A DNA stretch of 12,303 nt from Pseudomonadota bacterium (GCA_023433305.1 JAEZCZ010000129.1:1-12303); one strand, 5' to 3'. Shown: positions 1-6,422, counted from the stretch's first letter. The notes: a model not told the origin generated them from the sequence alone. Program-made: numbers and translations.

Positions 1-122
1 GTCGGCGTATTCGTCATCGTCTGCACGGTGATCGGCGCGTCCCCGCCGACCGGTACGTTGCCGACCATGATCTGGCGACTCGGGCGCCGGTGGATCGTGC
101 GCCAGGGGCGAATCGCGTTCAT
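1..122 (-). CDS. ispG: 4-hydroxy-3-methylbut-2-enyl diphosphate synthase (IspG/GcpE), N-terminal fragment cut by window edge
   Basis: IspG is the [4Fe-4S] enzyme of the MEP isoprenoid pathway that reductively converts MEcPP to HMBPP in the cytoplasm. Reading the minus strand from the ATG at 122-120 gives 40 codons that start MNAIRPWR and continue through SRQIMVGNVPVGGDAPITVQ to the window edge. The RPWR..RR.SRQIMVGNVPVGGDAPI stretch is the conserved opening of alphaproteobacterial IspG, so the identification is strong despite the short length. The catalytic domain and the iron-sulfur cysteines lie outside the window. A G-rich run (complement of the C tract at about 127-133) sits about 5 nt before the ATG and can serve as Shine-Dalgarno. 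The gene lies downstream of the LytTR gene on the same strand, with a 201-bp gap, so it probably has its own promoter. Confidence 0.93.
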   Translation of the reverse strand, partial: MNAIRPWRTIHRRPSRQIMVGNVPVGGDAPITVQTMTNTP

Positions 123-145
123 TTCGCCCCCCCGAGGCGTGATGG

Positions 146-185
146 TGTTGACACTGTTGACACAGTCCTGGGGTCAAAATTCCCC
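146..185. repeat. Tandem 9-bp repeat plus G/C-flanked AT core in the ispG leader
   Basis: TGTTGACAC occurs twice back to back at 146-154 and 155-163. Each unit contains the near-palindrome GTGT-TG-ACAC or TGT-TG-ACA. About 6 bp further on, at 170-185, lies GGGGTCAAAATTCCCC, an AT-rich core between a G run and a C run. The block lies 24-63 bp upstream of the ispG start codon. It could be an operator, or part of a dispersed intergenic repeat. The sequence alone does not decide. I see no convincing sigma-70 promoter aligned with it. Confidence 0.55.
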
Positions 186-304
186 GCGCCCCCGACAGCC
201 TCGCGGCGGCAGAAAGCGGGAGGGGAGGGCATGATCATGGGCGGGCCTCTAGCAGCTTTGCCCCAGATAGGAAAACGCGGGTTTACGGCCGCTGACCAAG
301 CCCA

Positions 305-319
305 CCGATAGGGTATCGG
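305..319 (-). terminator. Small hairpin just after the LytTR stop codon (weak terminator candidate)
   Basis: CCGATA-GGG-TATCGG is a perfect 6-bp stem with a 3-nt loop. It begins 4 nt downstream of the LytTR TAG stop (326-324, minus). No T run follows in the minus direction, so it is not a classical intrinsic terminator. It could protect the 3' end or act together with Rho. Confidence 0.35.
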
Positions 320-323
320 CGAC

Positions 324-1055
324 CTAGGCGTGCGGCGAGATCGCGGGCGCCAGGTTGGAGGCATAACGCGCCGATACCGGCAGGCATTGGCCGCTCGTCA
401 GCGCCACCTCGATCGGGCCCTTGCGGCTCTTGGCTACATTCCGGATGGCGTGCCGCGAGACGAGATAGGAACGATGGATGCGGATGAACCCGGCCTTGCG
501 CAGCGTCGCTTCGGCGCCGCCCATCGTTTGCCGCCAGATCGCGGTCCGATCGCCGAGATGCAGTTCGACGTAATTGCCGGCGCCGCTGGCGTAGATCACC
601 TGCTCGGGAAGAACCGGCAAGGCTTCGTCCTCCTCCGCCGCCCGACGCGGTGAAACCGCAAGCGGCTTCAGCGGGTAGAGTGCTGCCAGAAGCAAGGCGG
701 TCGCGACCAGCGGAAGGCGGGTGAAGAAGGCTCGCTCCGCGTCCCCGCCGAGCATCAGGGTGGCGGCCGCGCTCAGCATGTAGGCCGCCAGGCCGAGCAC
801 GAGCGCGCGCAGGAGGAGGGTTTGCCGCGTGTCGCCGGGCCGAACGGCGCGTTCGAAGATGAGCGCGCCGACGACCCAGGGAGACAGCGTGAGCAGGCTC
901 CAGTTCAGAAGCTCGCCGAACGGGATGAGACCGCCGACGATCGTCAGATCGTAGATGATGCAATAGGCGATGCCCGCGGGAAAGAAGAGCAGGGGAGCGA
1001 AAGGCCGCGCGCTGGAATAGAAGCCGGCAGCGAGCCGGGAGTTTGCCGGTGTCAT
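324..1055 (-). CDS. Membrane-anchored LytTR-family transcriptional regulator
   Basis: This 243-aa protein is predicted to bind DNA through a C-terminal LytTR domain while sitting in the inner membrane. Residues about 18-40, 42-66, 80-102 and 113-130 are hydrophobic and look like four membrane helices. A short charged linker (about 137-146, RRAAEEDE) follows, then the LytTR domain at about 148-236. That domain has the signatures GNYVELH (160-166), FIRIHRSYLVS (190-200) and LPVSARY (225-231). There is no response-regulator receiver domain, so any signal probably enters through the membrane part. The ATG at 1055-1053 was chosen because GGAGAG lies 7 nt before it and the helices begin soon after. 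The same frame stays open far upstream, but only as antisense of the receptor gene. It is divergent from the TonB-dependent receptor at 1218, which makes that gene its likely target. Inducer unknown. Confidence 0.88.
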   Translation of the reverse strand: MTPANSRLAAGFYSSARPFAPLLFFPAGIAYCIIYDLTIVGGLIPFGELLNWSLLTLSPWVVGALIFERAVRPGDTRQTLLLRALVLGLAAYMLSAAATLMLGGDAERAFFTRLPLVATALLLAALYPLKPLAVSPRRAAEEDEALPVLPEQVIYASGAGNYVELHLGDRTAIWRQTMGGAEATLRKAGFIRIHRSYLVSRHAIRNVAKSRKGPIEVALTSGQCLPVSARYASNLAPAISPHA

Positions 1056-1217
1056 CGGTGCTCTCCGATTGGTTTCGAACCGGTTCTGGCAAACCGGCGC
1101 CCGGCTTTCCATAGCCGGAGACGCGGCAAGGGGGCGAATTTCGTCCCTTGGTCCCAAATTTGGCCCCTTCGCACCCCCTCGCTTCACACGTCGAGTCGGC
1201 GCCGCTGTGCAGCGCGC
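1056..1217. promoter_or_regulatory. Shared divergent control region of the LytTR and receptor genes, with palindromes
   Basis: These 162 bp separate the two divergent starts and must hold both promoters. GAACCGGTTC at 1077-1086 is a perfect 10-bp palindrome. CCAAATTTGG at 1154-1163 is a second perfect 10-bp palindrome. Nearby, CGAATTTCG at 1135-1143 is palindromic except for its centre. AACCGG recurs at 1078-1083 and 1092-1097, and GGTTT (1071-1075) is mirrored by AAACC (1091-1095). These are reasonable operator candidates. They do not match the usual two-direct-repeat LytTR consensus well, so assigning them to the adjacent regulator is inference. I could not pick -35/-10 boxes with confidence. 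Confidence 0.5.
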
Positions 1218-3158
1218 ATGGAACACGCAACCACCAGGAACCGATCCGCGCCCCGCGCGCACCTCGCCGCCGGGGCTCTCCTGTCCTCCCTGCTCTCGAG
1301 CCCGCTGCACGCCCAGGATGCCGCCGGGCCCGCGTCGACCGCCACCTCTGCCGCCGCGGATGCTTTCGGCGAACAAGTTGGGACCGAGCGCATCGGCCTC
1401 TACAATCTCTACCAGACGCGCGGCTTCGACCTGGTGGGAAGCAGCGGGGCGTTCCGGCTCGACGATGCCTATTACTTCCCCGCGGAGTTTCCCGCAGAAG
1501 CGTTGCTGGCGGGCGCCTCGATCCGCGTGGGCGCGGGGGCTGCCGGAGTCGACCTCCCGTCGCCGACCGGCGTGATCCTCTATCGCCTGCGCGAGCCCGG
1601 ACCGGACAACGCGCTGGCCGTGACGGCGGGCCTGCGTGCTTTCCGCAGCCCCGTCATCGCTGCGGAAGCGCATTGGCGCGTTGCGCCGTCGCTCGGATTC
1701 GTCGCCCATGGGGTGACGGAGCCGGACAATCGTTCCGCCACCGGGGAATCCGGAAGCGCGCGATCCGCCGCGCTGGTCGGGCGGTGGGAGCCGTTCGAAG
1801 GCGCGCAAGTCACCGCGTTCGGCAGTTGGGGCGAGCGCGAGTCGGACGGCGGAGTCGTGGTCCTGTCCGCCGGACAGGAGGCTCCGCCGCCGCTCGAGCT
1901 CGGCACGCGCTACGGGCCCGACTGGCTTCGCGCGGGCAGCCACGGTTCGAACGTGGGCCTCATCGCCCGGTACGCCGCGGGCGACTGGGAGGCGGGCATC
2001 GCGGCGTTCCGCTCGGCCCAATCGAGCGATCTGACCGAAGCGGCGGTTCTGGACCTGGCCGACGACGGAACGATCCGCTCGACCATCGTCCGCACACCGC
2101 CCGGCAGCGCGCGCTCGGATGCGGTGGAAGCGCGCGTGGCGCGGCGTTTCGAAGCGCTCGGCGCGGTCCACCGCGTCGGCGTGGCCGTTCGTGGTCGGCA
2201 GAGCGTGACGAAGCGCGCCGAATCCGCCATCGAGCCGGGCGGCACGTTCTCCATCGCCTCGGGCGCGGCAGACGTGCCCGATCCGGGCGCGCTGCCGCCC
2301 GCGCGGCGAGCGCGGGATACGGTCGATCAGCGTCTGCTGAGCTTGTCCTATGGCCTGGCCGTGCCCGGCCTGCTCGAGCTGCGACTGGGTGCCCATGCCA
2401 ACCGCCACGCCAGGAGTGCGACCGGTTTCGACGGACTGGCAAGCCGCACCGTCGAGAACGACTGGCTGCTCAACGCGTCGCTCGTGCTGTCCGCATCCGA
2501 TCGACTGAACCTGTTCGCGAGCTACGTCACGGGTCTCGAGGAAAGCGGCATCGCCCCGTCGGCGGCGCGCAACCGGGGCGAAGTGCTGCCGCCGGTGAAG
2601 GCGGAACAGGTCGAGGTCGGGGCGACTTATCAACTCGACGGCGACCTGACGCTGATCCTCGCGGCGTTCGACATTTCCAAGCCGACCTTCGGCCTGCGGC
2701 CGGACAATCTGTTCGGCCCGTCCGGGACGGTGCGCCACCGCGGTGTCGAAGGCTCGATCGTGGGCGAGATCGTTCCGGGTACGCGCATCGTGCTGGGCGC
2801 CAACTGGGTCGATCCGGTGCTATCCGCCGGGGGCGCCGAACGGACGGCGCCCGGCGTGTCGCGCTTCAATGCGATCGTCGGGTTCGAGCAGCGTCTGACG
2901 AATCGCCTTTCGGTCGATGGCGATCTCTACTTCGAGGGCGTCCGCCGGCGCGACGCCGTGAGCGATGTCGAGATCGCGGGCGTGCCGTTCCTGACGCTTG
3001 GCGCGCGTTATGCGCTGACCGCCGGCAATATCCCCATCGAGTTGCGCGTCCAGGGATTCAACCTGCTCGACCATCGCGGTTACTACGCCACACCCGGCGG
3101 GCCGCTGGCGGTGGTCTTTCCGATGTCGTGGCGCGCCGAGGCGACGGTACGTTTCTAG
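1218..3158 (+). CDS. TonB-dependent outer-membrane receptor with a shortened plug domain
   Basis: This 646-aa outer-membrane beta-barrel protein is of the TonB-dependent receptor type, which imports iron chelates, cobalamin, sugars or similar ligands. Residues 1-32 look like a signal peptide, with likely cleavage after LHA. A plug remnant follows at about 58-127: YQTRGFDLVGSSGAFRLDD (RGF...RLDD, like the plug RGF..RIDG), then IRVGAGAAGVDLPSPTGVILYRLR, which matches the second half of a plug. Alternating barrel strands run from about 130 to the end, including NLFASYVTGLEESG, VEVGATYQLDGDLTLILAAFDI, FNLLDHRGYY and a C-terminal RAEATVRF with terminal Phe. Only about 37 residues lie between the cleavage site and RGF, so the TonB box and first plug strands seem to be missing. 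The ATG at 1218 has no good ribosome site, but no better start is visible. It ends 7 bp from the convergent monooxygenase gene. Ligand unknown. Confidence 0.85.
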   Translation: MEHATTRNRSAPRAHLAAGALLSSLLSSPLHAQDAAGPASTATSAAADAFGEQVGTERIGLYNLYQTRGFDLVGSSGAFRLDDAYYFPAEFPAEALLAGASIRVGAGAAGVDLPSPTGVILYRLREPGPDNALAVTAGLRAFRSPVIAAEAHWRVAPSLGFVAHGVTEPDNRSATGESGSARSAALVGRWEPFEGAQVTAFGSWGERESDGGVVVLSAGQEAPPPLELGTRYGPDWLRAGSHGSNVGLIARYAAGDWEAGIAAFRSAQSSDLTEAAVLDLADDGTIRSTIVRTPPGSARSDAVEARVARRFEALGAVHRVGVAVRGRQSVTKRAESAIEPGGTFSIASGAADVPDPGALPPARRARDTVDQRLLSLSYGLAVPGLLELRLGAHANRHARSATGFDGLASRTVENDWLLNASLVLSASDRLNLFASYVTGLEESGIAPSAARNRGEVLPPVKAEQVEVGATYQLDGDLTLILAAFDISKPTFGLRPDNLFGPSGTVRHRGVEGSIVGEIVPGTRIVLGANWVDPVLSAGGAERTAPGVSRFNAIVGFEQRLTNRLSVDGDLYFEGVRRRDAVSDVEIAGVPFLTLGARYALTAGNIPIELRVQGFNLLDHRGYYATPGGPLAVVFPMSWRAEATVRF

Positions 3159-3165
3159 GCCGCGT

Positions 3166-4740
3166 TCACCAGGCCTGGTGCGTGGCCGCCAGGACGCTGT
3201 CGAGCGTTTCGGCCGAGGCGCCGGCATCGTCTCGCGCGCGCCAGGCGACGAAGCCGTCGGGGCGGGCGAGGAATGCGCCGGCCGGGCCGATTCCGCACCG
3301 TTCGGCCGCAGCGGCGTCGAGTGTCAGGATTTCGAGCGCGGGGCCGTTCCCGGCGGCGCCGGCCTGGCGCCAGGCCGCCGCGTCGGGCCCGACAAGCAGT
3401 GCGAAGCCATTGGCGGCGGCATCGATGGTCGACAGGCCCTCGCCGACCCAGGCGTGCGGAACGCGGCTGCCGGGATGGCCGCGGGTCACGTCGGGATGGG
3501 CGCAGGCGAGTTCATCGGCCGGACGCCCGTCGACGATGGCCGATGAACGGTAGAACTGGCCGATTTCCATCGTCAGCTCGTCGCGCATCTCGGGCGTGTC
3601 GGGGGCGATCCATTCGGGCGTGACGCGCCGCACGTAACGGGCATAGGCCTGCTCGACCGTGATCCGGGCCACCGGGAGCCGCTCGGCTTCGTAGCTGTCG
3701 AGCAGGGCTTCGCCGGCCTCGCCCTTCAGCACCATGGCGAGCTTCCATGCGAGATTGGCGGCGTCCTGCACGCCGGTGTTGCCTCCGAAACCGCCGGTCG
3801 GCGGCACGACGTGGGCCGCGTCGCCGGCGAGAAATATGCAGCCCTTGCGAAACGTCGCGGCGCACTCGGCGGTAGCCTTCCAGGTGGCGACGTCCTCGAT
3901 CTCGACGTCGAGGTCGGGGACGCCGACCGCGGAGCGGACGAGCTCGACGCAGCGCGCGTTCGAGGTGTCGCCGGCGACGTTGGTCGAGTCGGGCGAAGCG
4001 AGGTCGCCCAGAGTGTTCACCGCGAGGAACCCGCGCGTGCCGCCGGCCTCGAAGCGGAAGAAGCCGCGCTGGTCCGCGTTGATGACGTAGATCACGCCGA
4101 GCTGCCGGCCTTCGAGCCAGGGCCGGCAATCGGCCTTGAAGTAGATCGTGATGCTGTCGGAAAGCAGGCCAGGGCCGGTCATGCCGATGCCCAGCGCCTC
4201 GCGCACCGGGCTGCGGTTGCCGTCGGCGGCGATCATCCATTTCGCGCGGATTTCGCGCACCGCACCGCTGCCAAGATCGCGCACCTGTGCCAGCACGTGA
4301 TCGTCGCCCTGCTCGAAGCCGACCAGTTCGCTGCGGTACGACAGGCGAGCGCCCAGCTCTTCGGCGCGCTTGTGCAACAGCGGCTCGAGGCTCTGCTGGG
4401 TCATGAAGAAGCGCCGCGACGGGCTGTAGGGCTCGACCCCTTCGTTGATGCTGTCGATGAAGCGCGCCAGCTCGCGCCCGGCCAGCGACTCCACCAGGTT
4501 GATGCCGCCGTCTGGGCCGAACTGCTGTTCGGACGCCGTGCGGATCGCGGACTCGAGCCCGATCCGGCGGTACGCTTCCATGGTGCCGATGTGGAAATAC
4601 CCGGCGCGGGGGTGGATCGAAGTGCCGGCGTGCTTCTCGACCACTTGCGCGGAGATGCCGTGCCAGCCGAGGAACGCCGCCGCCGACAGCCCGACCAGGC
4701 TGCCCCCGACGATCAGCACGTCGCAATCGGTGGGCTCCAT
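3166..4740 (-). CDS. FAD-dependent aromatic monooxygenase (PHBH / phenol-hydroxylase-like group A flavoprotein)
   Basis: This 524-aa single-component flavoprotein is predicted to hydroxylate an aromatic or polyketide-like substrate with NAD(P)H and O2 in the cytoplasm. The Rossmann FAD-binding start is DVLIVGGSLVGLSAAAFL (7-24), where the usual GxGxxG reads GGSLVG. The DG motif is AADGNRSPVREALG (171-184). The GD motif that contacts the FAD ribityl chain is FLAGDAAHVVPPTGGFGGNTG (303-323). Residues about 400-524 match the thioredoxin-like C-terminal domain seen in phenol hydroxylase and aklavinone-hydroxylase types. The length fits the family. The ATG at 4740 follows a strong purine-rich GGGGAGAGGGG. 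The gene lies 57 bp after the 165-aa secreted-protein gene and may be co-transcribed with it. No ring-cleavage or biosynthetic partners are nearby, so the substrate cannot be inferred. Confidence 0.88.
   Translation of the reverse strand: MEPTDCDVLIVGGSLVGLSAAAFLGWHGISAQVVEKHAGTSIHPRAGYFHIGTMEAYRRIGLESAIRTASEQQFGPDGGINLVESLAGRELARFIDSINEGVEPYSPSRRFFMTQQSLEPLLHKRAEELGARLSYRSELVGFEQGDDHVLAQVRDLGSGAVREIRAKWMIAADGNRSPVREALGIGMTGPGLLSDSITIYFKADCRPWLEGRQLGVIYVINADQRGFFRFEAGGTRGFLAVNTLGDLASPDSTNVAGDTSNARCVELVRSAVGVPDLDVEIEDVATWKATAECAATFRKGCIFLAGDAAHVVPPTGGFGGNTGVQDAANLAWKLAMVLKGEAGEALLDSYEAERLPVARITVEQAYARYVRRVTPEWIAPDTPEMRDELTMEIGQFYRSSAIVDGRPADELACAHPDVTRGHPGSRVPHAWVGEGLSTIDAAANGFALLVGPDAAAWRQAGAAGNGPALEILTLDAAAAERCGIGPAGAFLARPDGFVAWRARDDAGASAETLDSVLAATHQAW
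3167..3180. other. Perfect 14-bp palindrome between convergent genes
   Basis: CACCAGGCCTGGTG at 3167-3180 is a perfect palindrome. It covers the last four codons (HQAW) and part of the stop of the monooxygenase gene on the minus strand, and begins 8 bp after the receptor stop on the plus strand. It has no T run, so it is at best a weak bidirectional stop. It may equally be chance, since it is coding sequence. Confidence 0.35.
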
Positions 4741-4772
4741 CGCCCCTCTCCCCGGGCAGGCTTGGTGCTGAT

Positions 4773-4795
4773 CGCGGGCGCCTGCGCGCCTCGCG
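4773..4795 (-). terminator. GC-rich hairpin after the secreted-protein gene (attenuator or weak terminator candidate)
   Basis: CGCG-GGCGC-CTGC-GCGCC-T-CGCG forms a 9-bp stem with one bulged base and a 4-nt loop. It begins 2 nt after the stop of the 165-aa protein (minus strand) and lies within the 57-bp gap before the monooxygenase start. There is no T tract. It could reduce read-through into the monooxygenase gene or stabilise the upstream message. Confidence 0.4.
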
Positions 4796-4797
4796 CG

Positions 4798-5295
4798 TCA
4801 GTTCACCGGAATCGTGTCCTGGCAGCTCGCGTAGACGTGCTCGAGCGCCTGCGCGGCGCCTGCGACGTCGAAGTTGACTATCTTCGGGGGCCGCTTGCGT
4901 GGTTCCGCGTCGAGCTGCAACCGCAGCGTCTTGGCTTCCTTGATGTCGAGCAGCAGCCGTGTGAGCGAGCGTTCGGTGCCCTTGTTGATGGCGATGGCGG
5001 CGTGCTCGTAGAAGCGCCACCGGTCGTCATAGGGCGGCTTGTGATCGTAAAGCACCTGCACAGGGCGCATCACGAAGGTTTGCGCCGGGGCGACCAGGCC
5101 CGAAGTCGTCGCGACGACGGCATAGACCTCGCCTGCGCCGGGCTTGTCGCATTTGAGCATGAGTTGCGCGCCATCCGGCGACTGGACGCCGACGCCGTGG
5201 CCTTCACCGTCCTCGAACGCGCCCCAGCCCGATGTCTGCGCCTGAACCGAGGCCGACGCCGCGGCCAGGACCAGTCCGATAGCCCAAACCTTCAT
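4798..5295 (-). CDS. Small secreted protein of unknown function
   Basis: I do not recognise a named family for this 165-aa protein. Residues 1-19 form a clear signal peptide (MKVWAIGLVLAAASASVQA, cleaved before QT), so it is predicted to be periplasmic. The mature part has exactly two cysteines, C49 (LMLKC) and C158 (YASC), which could form one disulfide. The ending FDVAGAAQALEHVYASC resembles the last helix of small periplasmic proteins such as the IalB and VasI types, where a helix with a late Cys packs against a beta sandwich. That is only a loose similarity of pattern. The ATG at 5295 has GGGGGAG about 5 nt upstream, which supports this start. It is probably the first gene of a two-gene unit with the monooxygenase. 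Confidence 0.75.
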   Translation of the reverse strand: MKVWAIGLVLAAASASVQAQTSGWGAFEDGEGHGVGVQSPDGAQLMLKCDKPGAGEVYAVVATTSGLVAPAQTFVMRPVQVLYDHKPPYDDRWRFYEHAAIAINKGTERSLTRLLLDIKEAKTLRLQLDAEPRKRPPKIVNFDVAGAAQALEHVYASCQDTIPVN

Positions 5296-5332
5296 CCCAC
5301 TCCCCCTTTCGCCTGCCCTGCCGGGTCTTCCT

Positions 5333-5359
5333 GCGGCCTGCCGTTGCAGGTCCGGCCGC
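5333..5359. other. Nested inverted repeat in the gap before the secreted-protein gene
   Basis: GCGGCC (5333-5338) is mirrored by GGCCGC (5354-5359), and inside it CCTGC-CGTT-GCAGG (5337-5350) makes a perfect 5-bp stem with a 4-nt loop. The two pairings overlap and are alternatives. The site lies in the 111-bp gap between the first GNAT gene's end and the secreted-protein start, about 38-64 bp upstream of that ATG. It could be an operator, a 5' leader structure, or a stop for the GNAT transcript. There is no T run. Confidence 0.35.
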
Positions 5360-5406
5360 GATGTTGCGGCGAAGCTCGCCGTTATGCAAGCGATCGCGTT
5401 GGAAGC

Positions 5407-5949
5407 TCAGCGCAGGGCAAGCTCGTAGAGGAATTCGTGGTCGCGGTGGTTGCCGACCCAAAAGTCGATGTCCGCGACATGGGCGAAGCCGTAGCGCGCG
5501 TAGAATCGCTGCGCGCCGAAGTTCTCGCTGAAGACCGAGAGCTGCAGTGCGTCCGCGTTCCAAGCGCGCGCCTCGGCGATGACCCACTCGATCAGCGCGG
5601 CGCCGAGGCCGCGGCCTGTCATCTCGCTCGCGCAGTAGAGCTGGCTGAGGAAAACCGGACGCTCGGGTTGGGGATCGGGGCGCTCCGCAAAGGAATGGCC
5701 TCGAACGATCAGCGCGTAAGCGGCCAGCCCGCCCGCCACCTCCGCCACCTGGATCAGCGAGGCCGGATCGGCGAGGTGGGCGCGATAGGCGTCGGGCGTC
5801 CGGTACTCGGCGAGGAAGGCGGCGAGGTCCTCGGGCCGATAGAGGTGGCCGAACGCCGCGACGAAACTCTCGGTGCCGAGACGCGACAGCGCGTCGGCGT
5901 CGGCGGCGGTCGCCGGGCGCAGCAAGGTCAAAGCGTGCGATCCATGCAT
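5407..5949 (-). CDS. GNAT-family N-acetyltransferase
   Basis: This 180-aa protein is predicted to transfer an acetyl group from acetyl-CoA to an amine on an unknown small molecule or protein. LTLLRPATAADADAL (7-21) is the usual first GNAT strand and helix. Motif A, which binds the CoA pyrophosphate, is LYCASEMTGRGLGAALI (104-120). Motif B is NFGAQRFYARYGF (143-155). The ATG at 5949 overlaps the end of the upstream GNAT gene by 22 nt and lacks a clear ribosome site. A TTG at 5931-5929 in the same frame would give a 4-nt TTGA overlap with that gene's stop. It has GGAT 8 nt upstream and begins exactly at the conserved LTLLRP, so it is a real alternative giving 174 aa. Substrate unknown. Confidence 0.85.
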   Translation of the reverse strand: MHGSHALTLLRPATAADADALSRLGTESFVAAFGHLYRPEDLAAFLAEYRTPDAYRAHLADPASLIQVAEVAGGLAAYALIVRGHSFAERPDPQPERPVFLSQLYCASEMTGRGLGAALIEWVIAEARAWNADALQLSVFSENFGAQRFYARYGFAHVADIDFWVGNHRDHEFLYELALR

Positions 5950-6422
5950 AGCGAGAATTCGTCCGAGACGTAGTCCCCGAACGCCGGGCATTCTGAAAAC
6001 CCGTAGCCTTCGTAGAGCCGGCGAGCGGGCTGGAACGGCTCGGGCCGGCCGGTTTCGAGGCCGAGCCAGGCGTAGCCGCGCCGCCTGGCCTCGGCGAGGA
6101 GATGCTCGAGCATCTCCCGGCCGGCGCCCTTGCCGCGATAGTCGGGGGCGGCGCGCATCGACTTGAGCTCGCCGCGCCCCGGCTCGATCTCCTTGAGCGC
6201 GCCGACGGCAGCGAGCCGGCCCCCGTCCCAGGCCGAATAGAACGTCACGTCGGGCTCGCGCAGCCGCTCGATCGGCATCGCGTGAACTTTGCACGCCGGC
6301 GACCACTGGTGCATCTCGGTGAGGTGGAAATCGAGCAGCGCGGCGACTTCGGGGCCGGTCAGGTCGTCCTCGATGACTTGATAGTGAGTTGGGTGATGGT
6401 GCGTTGAACGATAGGCGGTCAT
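5928..6422 (-). CDS. GNAT-family N-acetyltransferase, YsnE-like
   Basis: This 164-aa acetyltransferase resembles the Bacillus YsnE type. The shared landmarks are IEDDLTGPEVAALLDFHL (17-34), VHAMPIERLREPDVTFYSAW (46-65), GALKEIEPGRGELKSMR (74-90), the acetyl-CoA loop APDYRGKGAGREML (92-105), GLETGRPEPFQPARRLYEGYGF (121-142) and FGDYVSDEFSLCM (148-160). Family members are mostly uncharacterised, so the substrate is unknown. The ATG at 6422 is the only usable start: an in-frame TAG lies 15 nt upstream, and no ATG, GTG or TTG occurs again before Met37. This leaves a 13-residue His-rich leader (HHHPTH) before the conserved region. No clear Shine-Dalgarno is visible. It overlaps the next GNAT gene downstream and is divergent from the asparaginase gene, whose start is only 27 bp away. 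Confidence 0.88.
   Translation of the reverse strand: MTAYRSTHHHPTHYQVIEDDLTGPEVAALLDFHLTEMHQWSPACKVHAMPIERLREPDVTFYSAWDGGRLAAVGALKEIEPGRGELKSMRAAPDYRGKGAGREMLEHLLAEARRRGYAWLGLETGRPEPFQPARRLYEGYGFSECPAFGDYVSDEFSLCMDRTL

Larger units (their letters stand above)
123..323. other. Intergenic region between the LytTR gene end and the ispG start
   Basis: This 201-bp stretch must carry the ispG promoter unless ispG is read from the LytTR gene. Apart from the tandem repeat and the hairpin listed separately, I see no conserved gene. Short open frames here (for example 28-234 and 90-311 on plus) overlap ispG in another frame and have no recognisable domain. On the minus strand a weak TATCTG-like -10 lies near 266-273, without a good -35, so I do not call a promoter. 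Confidence 0.5.

Noticed and set aside
148..162. Two TTGACA boxes that look like sigma-70 -35 elements on the plus strand.
   Set aside because: No -10 box follows at 16-18 bp and no gene starts downstream on plus; they are part of the tandem 9-bp repeat.
1056..1217. Possible missing N-terminal plug of the receptor in the in-frame leader.
   Set aside because: The frame is open but encodes a basic, low-complexity stretch without TonB-box or plug motifs, and it lies before the signal peptide.
324..2738. An 804-codon open frame on minus that would fuse a long N-terminal part to the LytTR regulator.
   Set aside because: Everything upstream of Met at 1055 is antisense to the receptor gene, Arg/Gly-rich and without domain features. 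A ribosome site and the membrane helices mark the real start.
1148..3553. An 801-codon plus-strand frame through the receptor and into the monooxygenase region.
   Set aside because: It is an Arg-rich shadow frame of high-GC coding DNA; the receptor frame shows clear barrel and plug motifs instead.
3811..5973. A 720-codon plus-strand frame opposite the monooxygenase, secreted protein and GNAT genes.
   Set aside because: It spans several well-supported minus-strand genes and their gaps and has no domain signature.
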